Source: JADLDB01 sp040755835 (GTDB lineage: Bacteria > Myxococcota > Myxococcia > Myxococcales > Myxococcaceae). Taken from it: a DNA stretch of 64,000 bases. The notes under the pieces were generated by a model. It saw nothing but the letters and a program-made list of their open reading frames with translations. It was not told the origin of the DNA and did no database searches. Position numbers and translations under genes: made by a program. The stretch lies in the NCBI GenBank assembly GCA_040755835.1, contig JBFMAB010000059.1, positions 124,001 through 188,000 on the forward strand. Direction: 5' to 3'. Numbering within the stretch: position 1 is the first letter of the stretch; each line of letters begins with the position of its first letter. Positions 32,455 to 40,799 of the stretch are shown in pieces.

Positions 32455-33857
32455 CGCTCCACCGCGAGCTTGAGCATGCCTTCGTTCGTCACCGGGAGGC
32501 CGCTCTGCGGATCGATGGAGCGCGGCTGCCGGTACACCACCACGCGCTTCGACGTCGCGCCCGGGCCCGAGCCGTCGACGAAGAAGCCCAGCTTCGGGAG
32601 GTAGCCGCCTTCCTTGTCCACCACCACCTCGCGCCAGTTGCCGCCGACGCGCTGGCGAATGCGCAGCTCGTCCTCGTTGGTGAGGCAGTTCGTCTCGTTC
32701 ACGCTGTTGCGCTGCGAGCACACGTAAAAGGCGACCGCCGGCTCGTGGTACACCGGGTCCATCGCGAGCGACGGGTACCAGCCGCCGGAGCCCGCGCCGT
32801 AGACCGGGTCCGGCGTCGACCAGGTCGTCGAGCCGTTCGGCCGGAAGATGTAGCTGAGCTCGTTGGTGGCGCGGTCCACCACCGCCACGCCGAAGCCTTC
32901 CATGGAGTCCCACGCCAGCGACGGCCCCGACTGCGTGTTGCTGATGTTGAGCAGCACCGCGGGCGAGCCCCAGTTGCCGGACGAGTCGCGCTCCTGGAAC
33001 ACGACGTTCGAGCCGTTCTGGTCCGAGGTCCCGAACATCTGGTCGTAGATCATCGCCGGCTGGGTGGCGCCCATGGTGAGTCCGATGTGCCCGCCCCAGG
33101 CCTGCTTGTTGTTGCCGCCGGCGCTCACGCACTTGCCGGTCGCGCCCTCGAAGATCTCCACGTCGCTGCCGTTCCAGTCCTGCTGCGGGAACTGCGCGTC
33201 GTGGCCGTCGCGGTACGCGTAGAACAGCGTGCCCGTCTGGTCGAAGAGGAGCGCCGGCCACAGCCCCACCAGCAGGCCGCGGTCCGACACCGGGTTGCCA
33301 CACGTCACGTCGCCGCCAGTGGCGGCGATGATCGTCTCGGTCCAGGTGCCGTTGCTGCGGCGGTTCACCACCGCGTCGCTCTGGAACCAGTAAATCGACA
33401 TGCCCACCACGAATCCGGGGTCGCCGCCAAGGTACGAGACCGTCGGCTCGCCGCTCACCGGATCGAAGGCGATCGCCAGGCCCACCTTCCGCTGCACCGT
33501 GCGGATCGTCTCGATGGGCTTCGTCACGCCGTCCTCCCACTCGACGTACTTGATCTCGAAGTCCGGGTGGCCGGCCATCGTCTCGGTGCCCTTGGGCGCG
33601 TAATAGACGACGCCGACGCGCCGCTTCGTCGAGTCGAAGGCGGCCGCGAGGTAGTCGATGCCGCGCACGGCCGGATCGAGCGTGATGATGCTGAAGGGTT
33701 CGAGGCCGCCTCCGCCGCCGCTGCCACCGCCGCTGCCACCACCACTTCCGCCGCCCGTGCCGCCACCGCCGCCGCCGCTACACGACGACAGCACCGCCAC
33801 CGGCGCCGCCCAGAACAAGGAAGCCAGCACGAGGTGAGCCAGCAGGAGTTTTCTCAT
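32451..33857 (-). CDS. Large lipoprotein with poly-Gly/Ser linker and propeller-like repeats
   Basis: A 468-residue lipoprotein; ATG at 33855-33857 is taken, with ATG three codons upstream (33866) as alternative. The signal peptide ends at VLSSC. A glycine/serine linker of about 25 residues follows (G5-TG3-SG3 repeats), separating the lipid anchor from a ~400-residue beta-rich domain. That domain has repeated segments of the type 'AIAFDPVSGEPTVSYLGG', 'PALLFDQTGTLFYAYRDG', 'SLAWDSMEGFGVAVVD' and 'SLAMDPVYHEPAVAFY', about 60-100 residues apart. This spacing suggests a beta-propeller of sialidase/BNR style, though no Asp-box is clear. The gene is first in a unit with the downstream lipoprotein. 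Function is unknown. Confidence 0.77.
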   Translation of the reverse strand: MRKLLLAHLVLASLFWAAPVAVLSSCSGGGGGGTGGGSGGGSGGGSGGGGGLEPFSIITLDPAVRGIDYLAAAFDSTKRRVGVVYYAPKGTETMAGHPDFEIKYVEWEDGVTKPIETIRTVQRKVGLAIAFDPVSGEPTVSYLGGDPGFVVGMSIYWFQSDAVVNRRSNGTWTETIIAATGGDVTCGNPVSDRGLLVGLWPALLFDQTGTLFYAYRDGHDAQFPQQDWNGSDVEIFEGATGKCVSAGGNNKQAWGGHIGLTMGATQPAMIYDQMFGTSDQNGSNVVFQERDSSGNWGSPAVLLNISNTQSGPSLAWDSMEGFGVAVVDRATNELSYIFRPNGSTTWSTPDPVYGAGSGGWYPSLAMDPVYHEPAVAFYVCSQRNSVNETNCLTNEDELRIRQRVGGNWREVVVDKEGGYLPKLGFFVDGSGPGATSKRVVVYRQPRSIDPQSGLPVTNEGMLKLAVER

Positions 33858-34021
33858 GGGGATCAAGGTTCCGTTGGGGAAATGAACCGGCCAGGAACGG
33901 TGTCCGAGCGTACCCCAAACGGGCCACGGCGGGCAGGCTCCCGTGGGGGGTAGGCAACCGGACGCCCGGGTGGGCGGGAAAGCTTGCGCAACGGAGGCGC
34001 GGGCGAAATGCTGCGCCGGCC

Positions 34022-34729
34022 ATGACGCGCGATGACTTCGAGCTCGACGCGGCGGCGCCCGGTGACGCGCGAGGAGAGGCGGAGGCCGAGCGCGATGGCC
34101 TCTCGCGGCGGGTCTTCGTGCACCGCCTGACCTTCATGGGGGGCGGCGTGGTGCTGCTGGGCGGCGCCTGCAAGAAGGACGAGCCGCCGCCTCCGCCGAA
34201 GCCGGCGCAGCCCCCACCGCAGGCGCTGGTGTCGAGCCACAAGACGTTCACCGATCCCGAGTGGGCCACGCTGTCTGCGGCCTGCGAGCGGATCCTCCCG
34301 AGGGACGAGGATCCCGGCGCGCTCGACGCCAACGTCCCCGAGTACATCGACCGCATGCTGCAGACGCGCGAGATGGAGCAGATGCGGAAGAACTTCGTGC
34401 CCGGCCTCGCCGCGCTCGAGCGCCGCGCGCAGAAGATGTTCAAGACGTCCTTCGCCACCGCCACGCCCGAGCAGCAGGACGAGCTGCTCACCCTCTTCAA
34501 GAACAGCCCGGAGACGTCGGGCGAGGCGCGCTGGTACGAGATGCTGGTGGTGCTGACCATGGAAGGCTTCCTCGGCGACCCGTCCTACGGCGGCAACCGG
34601 GGCGAGGTGGGCTGGGCGCTCGTCGGCTTCAAGCTGGTGGGCCGGAACATCAAGGGCGACCCGAAGCCGCCGTACGACGGCTCGAAGCGCCTCGAAGAGC
34701 TGCGCTGCGGCGGGAACCGGGGCTGCTGA
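34022..34729 (+). CDS. Gluconate 2-dehydrogenase subunit 3-like protein
   Basis: A 235-residue protein with ATG at 34022. Residues ~30-50 form a hydrophobic segment after a twin-arginine-like SRRVFVHRL and end in GGAC, so it may be a Tat-exported lipoprotein. After a proline-rich linker, the helical domain (about 75-235) has the family pattern of the small subunit of membrane GMC dehydrogenases: FTDPEWATLSAACERILPRD near its start, WYEMLVVLTMEGFLGDPSYGGN and GWALVGF near its end. Such subunits carry the folded GMC partner across the membrane. The GMC flavoprotein gene starts two bases after its stop. Confidence 0.87.
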   Translation: MTRDDFELDAAAPGDARGEAEAERDGLSRRVFVHRLTFMGGGVVLLGGACKKDEPPPPPKPAQPPPQALVSSHKTFTDPEWATLSAACERILPRDEDPGALDANVPEYIDRMLQTREMEQMRKNFVPGLAALERRAQKMFKTSFATATPEQQDELLTLFKNSPETSGEARWYEMLVVLTMEGFLGDPSYGGNRGEVGWALVGFKLVGRNIKGDPKPPYDGSKRLEELRCGGNRGC

Positions 34730-34731
34730 CG

Positions 34732-36390
34732 ATGGCGAAGGATCCGGTGGACGTGTGCATCGTGGGCTCGGGCGCCGGCGGCGCGCCGATGGCGCTGGAA
34801 TTGGGCCGCGCGGGCTTCAAGGTCGTGCTGCTCGAGAAGGGCGCCTGGTACAAGCCCGAGGACTTCGTCCACGACGAGATCCTCAACTCGCGGCGCAACT
34901 TCTTCATGCCGCTGCCGTGGGACGAGCCGCACCTGTGGCGGCAGGGCGCCGACAAGCCGTACTCGCGCACCAACGAGGCGTGGACCGCCAACTGCGTCGG
35001 CGGCGGCACGGTGCACATGAGCGGGTACTTCTACCGCTTGAAGCCCGTGGACTTCCGCCTGAAGAGCGAGCTGGGCGCCATCCCCGGCGCGAACATCGCC
35101 GACTGGCCCATCACCTACGCCGACCTCGCGCCGTACTACGACAAGGCCGAGGAGGAGTTGGGCGTGTCGGGCAACGCCACGCCCCACCCGTTCCTCGAGC
35201 CGCGCACGAAGAACTACCCGCTGCCGCCACTCGCCTCGCACCCGGTCGCCGACGAGATCGAGAAGGCCTGCAAGCAGCTGGGCTGGCACGCGGTGCGGAC
35301 GGCGCGCGGCATCCTGTCCACCTCGTACAGGGGCCGGAACCCCTGCGTGTACTGCACGCTCTGCGGCAGCTACGGCTGCGAGCACGGCGCCAAGGCCAGC
35401 ACCAACGTGTCGCTGGTGCCCCCGGCGATCGCCACCGGCAACGTCGAGCTGCGGCCGCGCTGCATGGCGAAGGAGATCACCGTCGACGCGAAGGGCAACG
35501 CGAAGTCGGTCGTCTACGTCGATCCCGACGGCGTCACGCAGGAGCAGCCGGCGAAGATCATCGTGGTGTCGTGCACCGCCGTGGAGAGCGCGCGGCTGTT
35601 GCTCAACTCGCAGTCCGGCCGCTTCCCGAGGGGGCTGGCCAACGACAACGGACTCGTCGGGAAGAACCTGGTCTTCTCCAGCTTCGGCCAGTCCAGGGCC
35701 ACCTTCCGCGTGTCGACGCAGGCGAAGGAGCTGAAGTGGCTCGACGTCACCGCGCCCTTCATCGACCGCAGCATGCAGGACTTCTACCTGATGCCCGACG
35801 ATCGCCACGGCTTCCGCAAGGGCGGCACGCTGGGCTTCATGTGGGCGCACCCCAACCCGATCTTCGCGGCCGTGGGCATCGCGAAGAAGGGCGAGCGCGG
35901 CATCTTCGGCAAGGCGCTGAAGGACAAGCTGCGCGAGTACCGCGACAGCCGCATCCTCGAGTTCGAGATCTACGGTGAGTTCTTGCCCACGCCCGACACC
36001 TACGTGTCCGTCGACCAGAACGTGAAGGACAAGTACGGGCTGCCGGTCGCGGCCATCACCATCAAGCGGCACCCGCTCGACTTCAAGATGACGCAGTTCC
36101 TCGTCGAGCGCGGCGAGGAGGTGCTGGCGCTGCTCAAGCCCGAGAAGCTGGAGCGCGTGGGCACCGCAGGCGAGACCACCATCCTCCAGGGCGGCACCTG
36201 CCGTTTCGGGAACGATCCCGCCACCAGCGTGCTGGACAAGGACTGCCGCGCGCACGCGGTGAAGAACCTCTACGTCGTCGACGGCAGCTTCATGCCGACG
36301 AGCGGCGGCGTGCCGTTCACCCTCACCATCGCCGCGAACGCCTTCCGGGTGGCCGACCGCCTGGTGCAGCGGCTCAAGAAGGGCGCATGA
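34732..36390 (+). CDS. GMC-family dehydrogenase flavoprotein (gluconate/polyol dehydrogenase-like)
   Basis: A 552-residue flavoprotein; ATG at 34732 follows the small-subunit stop by two bases. FAD-binding VCIVGSGAGGAPMALELGRA is at residues ~6-25, GGGTVHMSGYFYRL follows, and the C-terminal signature is FGNDPATSVLDKDCRAHAVKN...YVVDGSFMPTSGGVPFT (the catalytic His/Asn positions read 'SGG.P'). A cysteine cluster (CVYCTLCGSYGC) resembles the one in the other GMC protein at 13248. It has no signal peptide of its own, so export piggy-backed on the twin-arginine small subunit is likely. A cytochrome subunit is absent here, though the tetrahaem lipoprotein lies 5 kb upstream. Substrate unknown, probably a sugar acid or polyol. 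Confidence 0.88.
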   Translation: MAKDPVDVCIVGSGAGGAPMALELGRAGFKVVLLEKGAWYKPEDFVHDEILNSRRNFFMPLPWDEPHLWRQGADKPYSRTNEAWTANCVGGGTVHMSGYFYRLKPVDFRLKSELGAIPGANIADWPITYADLAPYYDKAEEELGVSGNATPHPFLEPRTKNYPLPPLASHPVADEIEKACKQLGWHAVRTARGILSTSYRGRNPCVYCTLCGSYGCEHGAKASTNVSLVPPAIATGNVELRPRCMAKEITVDAKGNAKSVVYVDPDGVTQEQPAKIIVVSCTAVESARLLLNSQSGRFPRGLANDNGLVGKNLVFSSFGQSRATFRVSTQAKELKWLDVTAPFIDRSMQDFYLMPDDRHGFRKGGTLGFMWAHPNPIFAAVGIAKKGERGIFGKALKDKLREYRDSRILEFEIYGEFLPTPDTYVSVDQNVKDKYGLPVAAITIKRHPLDFKMTQFLVERGEEVLALLKPEKLERVGTAGETTILQGGTCRFGNDPATSVLDKDCRAHAVKNLYVVDGSFMPTSGGVPFTLTIAANAFRVADRLVQRLKKGA

Positions 36391-37136
36391 GGCGGGCGCT
36401 GGCGGTGGGACTCGCGGCGGCGCTGCTGGCCGCCTGCACGAAGGAGACGAGCCGCCCGCCCCCGCCCCGCGACGGCCGCCTCGGCGCGCAGCGCTGCACC
36501 GGCAAGCCCGGCCCGAAGAATACCGTGAAGCCGCTCCTGCAGCGGCCGTTCGACGGGCAGTACCCCGTGTACAACCTGTTCGACCACGACCTGCCGCTGC
36601 CGGGGGAGATCCGCGCGGCGACCGTGGCCGACAAGGAGCTCACCTACTGCGGCATCCAGGCGCTGGGCCTCGCGGAGGGCTACCCGGGCTACGCCTTCGG
36701 CCTGCCGGAAGGCACGCCGGTGCTGGCGGCCGCCGACGGCGAGGTGATCGCCGCGGGCACCGCGCCCCCCTTCGCTTGCCCGCTCACCATGCGGCTCGTC
36801 GACGACCAGCAGGCCGTCGACCTCCGGCACGACACCCTCGGCGGCGTCGGGTACATCACCCGCTACGTGCACCTGTCGAGCGTCTCGGTGAAGCCGGGGG
36901 ACAAGGTGGTGGCGGGCCAGCGGCTGGGCCTGTCGGGCCGCTCGGGCTGCGCGCTGCAGCCGCTCCTCTACTTCGAAGTCAAGCGCCTCACCGGGACGCG
37001 CACCGGCTCGCCCACCGTGGTCGACCCCTACGGCTGGGACGGGCCGGGAGACGACCCCTGGGCGAAGAACGAGCGCGGCGCCGAGAGCGCCTACCTCTGG
37101 AAAGACGGAGAGGCGCCGACCCTGCGCGCAAAGTGA
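36387..37136 (+). CDS. Degenerate M23 (LytM-like) lipoprotein
   Basis: A 249-residue lipoprotein (lipobox LLAAC, Cys17) whose ATG overlaps the GMC stop (ATGA). Residues ~105-215 have the layout of an M23/LytM barrel: GLPEGTPVLAAADGEVIAAG, DLRHDT, YITRYVHLSSVSVKPGDKVV, GQRLGLSGRSGCALQPLLYFEV. Active M23 peptidases need H-x3-D in the first strand and H-x-H near the end. Here those places read YPGYAFG and LLYFEV, so the first His, the Asp and the last His of the zinc site are lost while 'YVHLS' is kept. It is therefore probably a non-catalytic LytM factor. Its place after the GMC pair suggests co-transcription, but no shared role is obvious. Confidence 0.8.
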   Translation: MRRALAVGLAAALLAACTKETSRPPPPRDGRLGAQRCTGKPGPKNTVKPLLQRPFDGQYPVYNLFDHDLPLPGEIRAATVADKELTYCGIQALGLAEGYPGYAFGLPEGTPVLAAADGEVIAAGTAPPFACPLTMRLVDDQQAVDLRHDTLGGVGYITRYVHLSSVSVKPGDKVVAGQRLGLSGRSGCALQPLLYFEVKRLTGTRTGSPTVVDPYGWDGPGDDPWAKNERGAESAYLWKDGEAPTLRAK

Positions 37137-37140
37137 TTCG

Positions 37141-37668
37141 TCAGATGTCCTTGAGGCGCAGCGGCAGCACGTCGATCTTCATCAAGTACTTCGTGCGCGC
37201 GTCCGACTCGACGTCGATGAGGTGATCGCCGATGCCCGAGAGGTCCGCCGAGCGGGCAATGAAGCCCCGTTGCTCGGCCTCGCCCACGAAGCTGCGGCCG
37301 GTGATCGGCACCCGCACGCGGCTCGAGCAGCGCTCCTCGAAGAAGTTGATGACCGTCTCGTCGCCGGTGCCTGCCGTCTCCGACAGGTAGAAGCTGACCG
37401 TCACCTCGGACGGCTCGAAGAGTTGGATCGCCACCTTGTTGCGCCCCGGGAAGCGACCCTCGATGTAGCTGCGGTCGCCCAGGAAGCAGCCGACGGTGGT
37501 GTCGCACACGTTCCATTCCCCGTTGCAGTCGTCGGGGACGCGGGTACCGATGAACTGGGCCTCCAGGCCCTGGCACCCCGCCAGAACGGCGAGAAGCGCG
37601 ACGACGAGCAGCGCCTGAGGTAAAAACGCCCGGCTGATTGGCCGACTCGTCGACCCGGGAGACCGCAT
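37141..37668 (-). CDS. Small lipoprotein of unknown function
   Basis: A 175-residue lipoprotein with ATG at 37666-37668 and lipobox VLAGC (Cys near residue 32 after a long n-region). The coding start overlaps the start of the divergent gene by two bases, and no ribosome-binding site is visible on this side, so the true start could be a near-cognate codon further in; none is obvious. The mature part has several cysteines (DDCNGEWNVCD, GCFLGD, ERCSSR) and a beta-rich C-terminal part. No family was recognised. It converges on the degenerate M23 gene with a 4-base gap. Confidence 0.65.
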   Translation of the reverse strand: MRSPGSTSRPISRAFLPQALLVVALLAVLAGCQGLEAQFIGTRVPDDCNGEWNVCDTTVGCFLGDRSYIEGRFPGRNKVAIQLFEPSEVTVSFYLSETAGTGDETVINFFEERCSSRVRVPITGRSFVGEAEQRGFIARSADLSGIGDHLIDVESDARTKYLMKIDVLPLRLKDI

Positions 37669-38161
37669 GACGCGCGCGTTGTTGGTGGGCTGCATTGCTG
37701 GAGCCATTCTTTCCATTTTCCCCGCCTGTGGGAAGGCGCCCGTTCCGTGTGACGGCGAATCGCTGATGCCGGATCCCCACGCCTGCCCCGACCGCGCCAG
37801 CCTCGGCTTCGCGCAGGAGTTCGGCACCGGGACGCTCATCGGCACGGCGCCGCAGGAGAGCCTCGCGATCCGCAACGGCTCGGTCGCGGACCTGAAGATC
37901 GACGACGTCACGTTCTCCGGCGACTCGGCCTTCACCGTCACCGCCGAACCCATGACGCCCGCCACCATCAAGGGCAACAAGTACATGTACCTGCGCGTGG
38001 TCTTCGCCCCCACGCAGGCCAAGCAGTACACCGGCACCATCACCATGAAGTCGAACGCCGTGAACTACGACGGCGGCGTGCTGCAATTCCCCGTGTCGGG
38101 CTGCGGCATTCCCGCCGACGGCGGCGCCTCGCCCTGCTACCGCGACGGCGGCACGCCCTGA
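37667..38161 (+). CDS. Lipoprotein with HYDIN/choice-of-anchor-D-like beta domain
   Basis: A 164-residue lipoprotein with ATG at 37667 and a GGGAG ribosome-binding site 5 bases upstream. The signal peptide ends at IFPAC. After a short cysteine loop, residues ~65-150 read as one Ig-like domain of the ASPM/SPD-2/HYDIN type ('SVADLKIDDVTFSGDSAFTV' ... 'LRVVFAPTQAKQYTGTITM' ... 'FPVSGCG'), a module that myxobacteria use in extracellular proteins. It ends with a short Asp/Gly tail. The gene is divergent from, and its start codon overlaps, the preceding lipoprotein gene. Confidence 0.77.
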   Translation: MTRALLVGCIAGAILSIFPACGKAPVPCDGESLMPDPHACPDRASLGFAQEFGTGTLIGTAPQESLAIRNGSVADLKIDDVTFSGDSAFTVTAEPMTPATIKGNKYMYLRVVFAPTQAKQYTGTITMKSNAVNYDGGVLQFPVSGCGIPADGGASPCYRDGGTP

Positions 38162-38505
38162 CAAGCGACCGGCGAGTCTGAGGCGCACCGGGCGCGGTGA
38201 CTCTCTGTCGAGCGCCGCGCCCGTCGTGTCTCTGCGCCCGCCACGCCGTCACCCGGCCATCCGCCCCCCGCGGGGAGGTGGTGGGTGCGCTTCGGCGCCG
38301 CCCCGCGGCCTTCCCGGGGGTGTCGCGTACAGACAGAGGCGAGCGTGGCTGTGCGCGGTGACGGCGGTTCGGCGCACCGGACAAGCCGCCGGGCGACGTC
38401 CATGCGCAGCCGTTGGACGCGCCTCACCGAGTACGCCGGCGCTGCCGGCACCGCGCGGAAGGACACCCCGCGCCGCGCGCGTGATGAGCCGCGCCCGCGC
38501 CTTCG
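38162..38505. other. Gene-free convergent stretch
   Basis: This stretch lies between a plus-strand stop and the stop of the minus-strand surface-protein operon. Frames across it (for example 38137-38466 minus) are Arg/Ala-rich without ribosome-binding sites. It contains a short GC hairpin (GCCGGC-GCT-GCCGGC near 38431) without a T tract. No RNA gene was recognised. Confidence 0.45.
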
Positions 38506-40752
38506 TCAGCGGGCGAAGCCGCAGCCCGCGTCCACCACCGGGCAGCTCACCGTCGCGCCACCGTCACCGACGTAGGTCGACGGGTACGCCGAGATGCTCT
38601 GCCGCACGCGGTACGAGATGGGGTCGTTCCGGTCGCGGTCGACGCCGGCGATGTTCGCGTAGAAGCGCCCGGCCGCCACCCGCGACGCCGAGAGGCACTG
38701 GCAGGCGATCGGCTCCACGGTGAGGACCGTCGAGTTGCCCTGGTTCTGCCGCGAGATGAGCACCGTCGCGTATTGCAGTGTCGGCGGTTGGTACCACGGC
38801 GAGAGGCGGTCGCTGGTGTACGCGAAGATGCGGTTCTGCGCGCCACCGCAGAGGCCACCGTCGGCCACCGAGCCCGTGCCGCAGAAGGTCAGCTCGAGCG
38901 CGATGTCGCCCGGCGGGCTGCCAGCGTCACCGTGGTCGAGCACCCACTGGAGCTGCCAGGCCTGGTCGCCCGCGCCGGACACGTTGAACTGGTAGAGGTC
39001 CTTGTCCGTGTCGAAGGCGTCGTAGTCCTCGGGCCCGCGGATGCCTTCGCCGCGGTCGATGCGGTGCTCCAGCACGCGGCCGTAGCCGTACGTGAGCACC
39101 CCGCTCGCCTCGGTCGTGGCCGAACCCAACGTCATCACCGTCGGCCCGCCCAGCCGGCCAGCCTCGTCCGCGTCGTCTTCCCACGACAGCGTCATCGTCC
39201 AGTCGCGGTCATCGGCGTACTTCGCCCGGCCTTTCCCTTCGTCGCGCACGAGCAGGTAGAACTCCGACGCCTGGTTCGCGGGCACCGGCACGGCACCCAC
39301 CATGTTCTTCAGGTTGCCGAAGTCCGGGTGCTCGTTGCGCTGCGCGTAGAGACAGTGCGGCGGGTCTGCGGTCTTGCACACCGCCTCCACCAACAACGCC
39401 GGGTCGCTCGAGGGATCGTCGTAGCCCTTGGGACACGCCGCGGCGCTGTTGATGCACGCCACCTGCCGGTCCTGCGAGGTCGCGCCCTGCGTCACCTGCT
39501 GAATGAAGCGGACCTGCCGCGTCGCCGTGGGCGCGAGCGGGGCGAAGCGGCCGCCGCCCGAGGCCACCGTGAGCCGCCAGCGCAGCACCGACGGCGTCCC
39601 GCGCGACGGGAGGCTGATGCGGAACCATTCCTCGTCCGGCACCGTAGAGAGCTTCCCGGTGATCGTCTGCGTGGAGTTCGGGCTCATCGACAGCGGCTTC
39701 GCCGTCATCAGCGTGTCGTTCGGCTCCTGCGTGTCGACGTCCGGCAGGATCCGCACCTCGATGTCGTACTTGATGCGCAAGTCGCCCTTCACCGGCGTGG
39801 TGACGTTCGGTGGCTTGTACCCGTACACCGACAGCCGGTAGGTGCCCGTACCCGAAGCGAGCCGCGCGGTCGCCAGGTCGATGCGCTGGAACTCGTTGTC
39901 CATCTGCCCCTCGGAGATCGGATTGTCCATGGGGTCGTACAGCGTATAGGCGAGCCGGTACGGCGGCGGCGGGTTCGTCGGGTGCGGGTCCGGCCCGGTG
40001 ATGTGCAGGTAGATGATCTGCCGTCCGGCCTGCCCCATCTGGAACGCGTACTGGTCCACGTCATCGGTGGTGGCGAGGTAGCCCGACTGCGTGCCCTGCT
40101 GGCCGCCGTTGCCCGCCGCCAGCGCGATCATCGTCGGCGTCGCGTCGTTGGGCTCGTTGGTGTCGGGGTTGTCCAGCACCTCCACCAGCATCGAGTACGG
40201 GTTGCGGTTGTCCACCTTCACCTGGTTGGTGAGCTGCTCGTGGCCCACCAGCAGGAACAGCCTGGCGTTCGACTCGGAGAACGGAAGAATCAGGTCGACG
40301 GGCTTCGGCGCCGCCGCGAGGTGGCGGTCGGAGCCCGACGCCACGCTGCCGTAGCCGCCGTCGGGCAGGTCCTGCAGCACGTTGATCGAGAAGTCGACGG
40401 CCGTCTGCGGCGCGGTGTAGCCGCCGTTGATGTGCAAGAGGCTGCGCGGCGTCAGCGCCGGGAGCTGCGCGAGGTACCAGTCCTTGTCGATGCCGCCGTC
40501 CCCCAACGTGCTGATGAAGAGGCCTTCCTTGCGCACGCCGGTGTTCGGCGCGGTGACGGCGTTGACGGTGAGGTGGCAGTGCTCGGCGTCGGCCAGCGCC
40601 TCCTCGCGCGAGTTGCAGAAGTCCGGCGGCAGGCCGGCGTCGCACACCGGCTCATCGCCTTCGATGCATTCGTCCGGGGGCGGCGGCGGACAGGCGCTGA
40701 ACGCCCCCACCACGACGACGGCCAGGGTCGCGTGAACGAAGCGGATACGCAT
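38506..40752 (-). CDS. Surface lipoprotein with PPC-type beta domains
   Basis: A 748-residue lipoprotein with ATG at 40750-40752. The signal peptide ends at FSAC and is followed by a proline run and a Cys-rich, acidic loop. At least two pre-peptidase-C-terminal (PPC)-type beta modules are visible, each with an 'EPND' opening and a 'D.D.(Y/W)F' core (TNEPNDATPTM...DDVDQYAFQ at ~195-245; TQEPNDTLMTA...DEEWFRISL at ~340-390). A similar element stands near residue 590 (DTDKDLYQFNV). No peptidase domain is present, although PPC domains usually follow one. It is the last gene of the five-gene surface-protein run and follows the VWA lipoprotein gene by 47 bases. A binding or structural role at the cell surface is likely. 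Confidence 0.8.
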   Translation of the reverse strand: MRIRFVHATLAVVVVGAFSACPPPPPDECIEGDEPVCDAGLPPDFCNSREEALADAEHCHLTVNAVTAPNTGVRKEGLFISTLGDGGIDKDWYLAQLPALTPRSLLHINGGYTAPQTAVDFSINVLQDLPDGGYGSVASGSDRHLAAAPKPVDLILPFSESNARLFLLVGHEQLTNQVKVDNRNPYSMLVEVLDNPDTNEPNDATPTMIALAAGNGGQQGTQSGYLATTDDVDQYAFQMGQAGRQIIYLHITGPDPHPTNPPPPYRLAYTLYDPMDNPISEGQMDNEFQRIDLATARLASGTGTYRLSVYGYKPPNVTTPVKGDLRIKYDIEVRILPDVDTQEPNDTLMTAKPLSMSPNSTQTITGKLSTVPDEEWFRISLPSRGTPSVLRWRLTVASGGGRFAPLAPTATRQVRFIQQVTQGATSQDRQVACINSAAACPKGYDDPSSDPALLVEAVCKTADPPHCLYAQRNEHPDFGNLKNMVGAVPVPANQASEFYLLVRDEGKGRAKYADDRDWTMTLSWEDDADEAGRLGGPTVMTLGSATTEASGVLTYGYGRVLEHRIDRGEGIRGPEDYDAFDTDKDLYQFNVSGAGDQAWQLQWVLDHGDAGSPPGDIALELTFCGTGSVADGGLCGGAQNRIFAYTSDRLSPWYQPPTLQYATVLISRQNQGNSTVLTVEPIACQCLSASRVAAGRFYANIAGVDRDRNDPISYRVRQSISAYPSTYVGDGGATVSCPVVDAGCGFAR

Positions 40753-40799
40753 GGCTCTCTTTCAACCTCTCTCGATGCGAGGGACCGGCCGAGGTTACG

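Noticed and set aside
38137..38466. Minus-strand 109-residue frame in the convergent gap
   Set aside because: Arg/Ala-rich, no ribosome-binding site, overlaps the end of the plus-strand lipoprotein gene.
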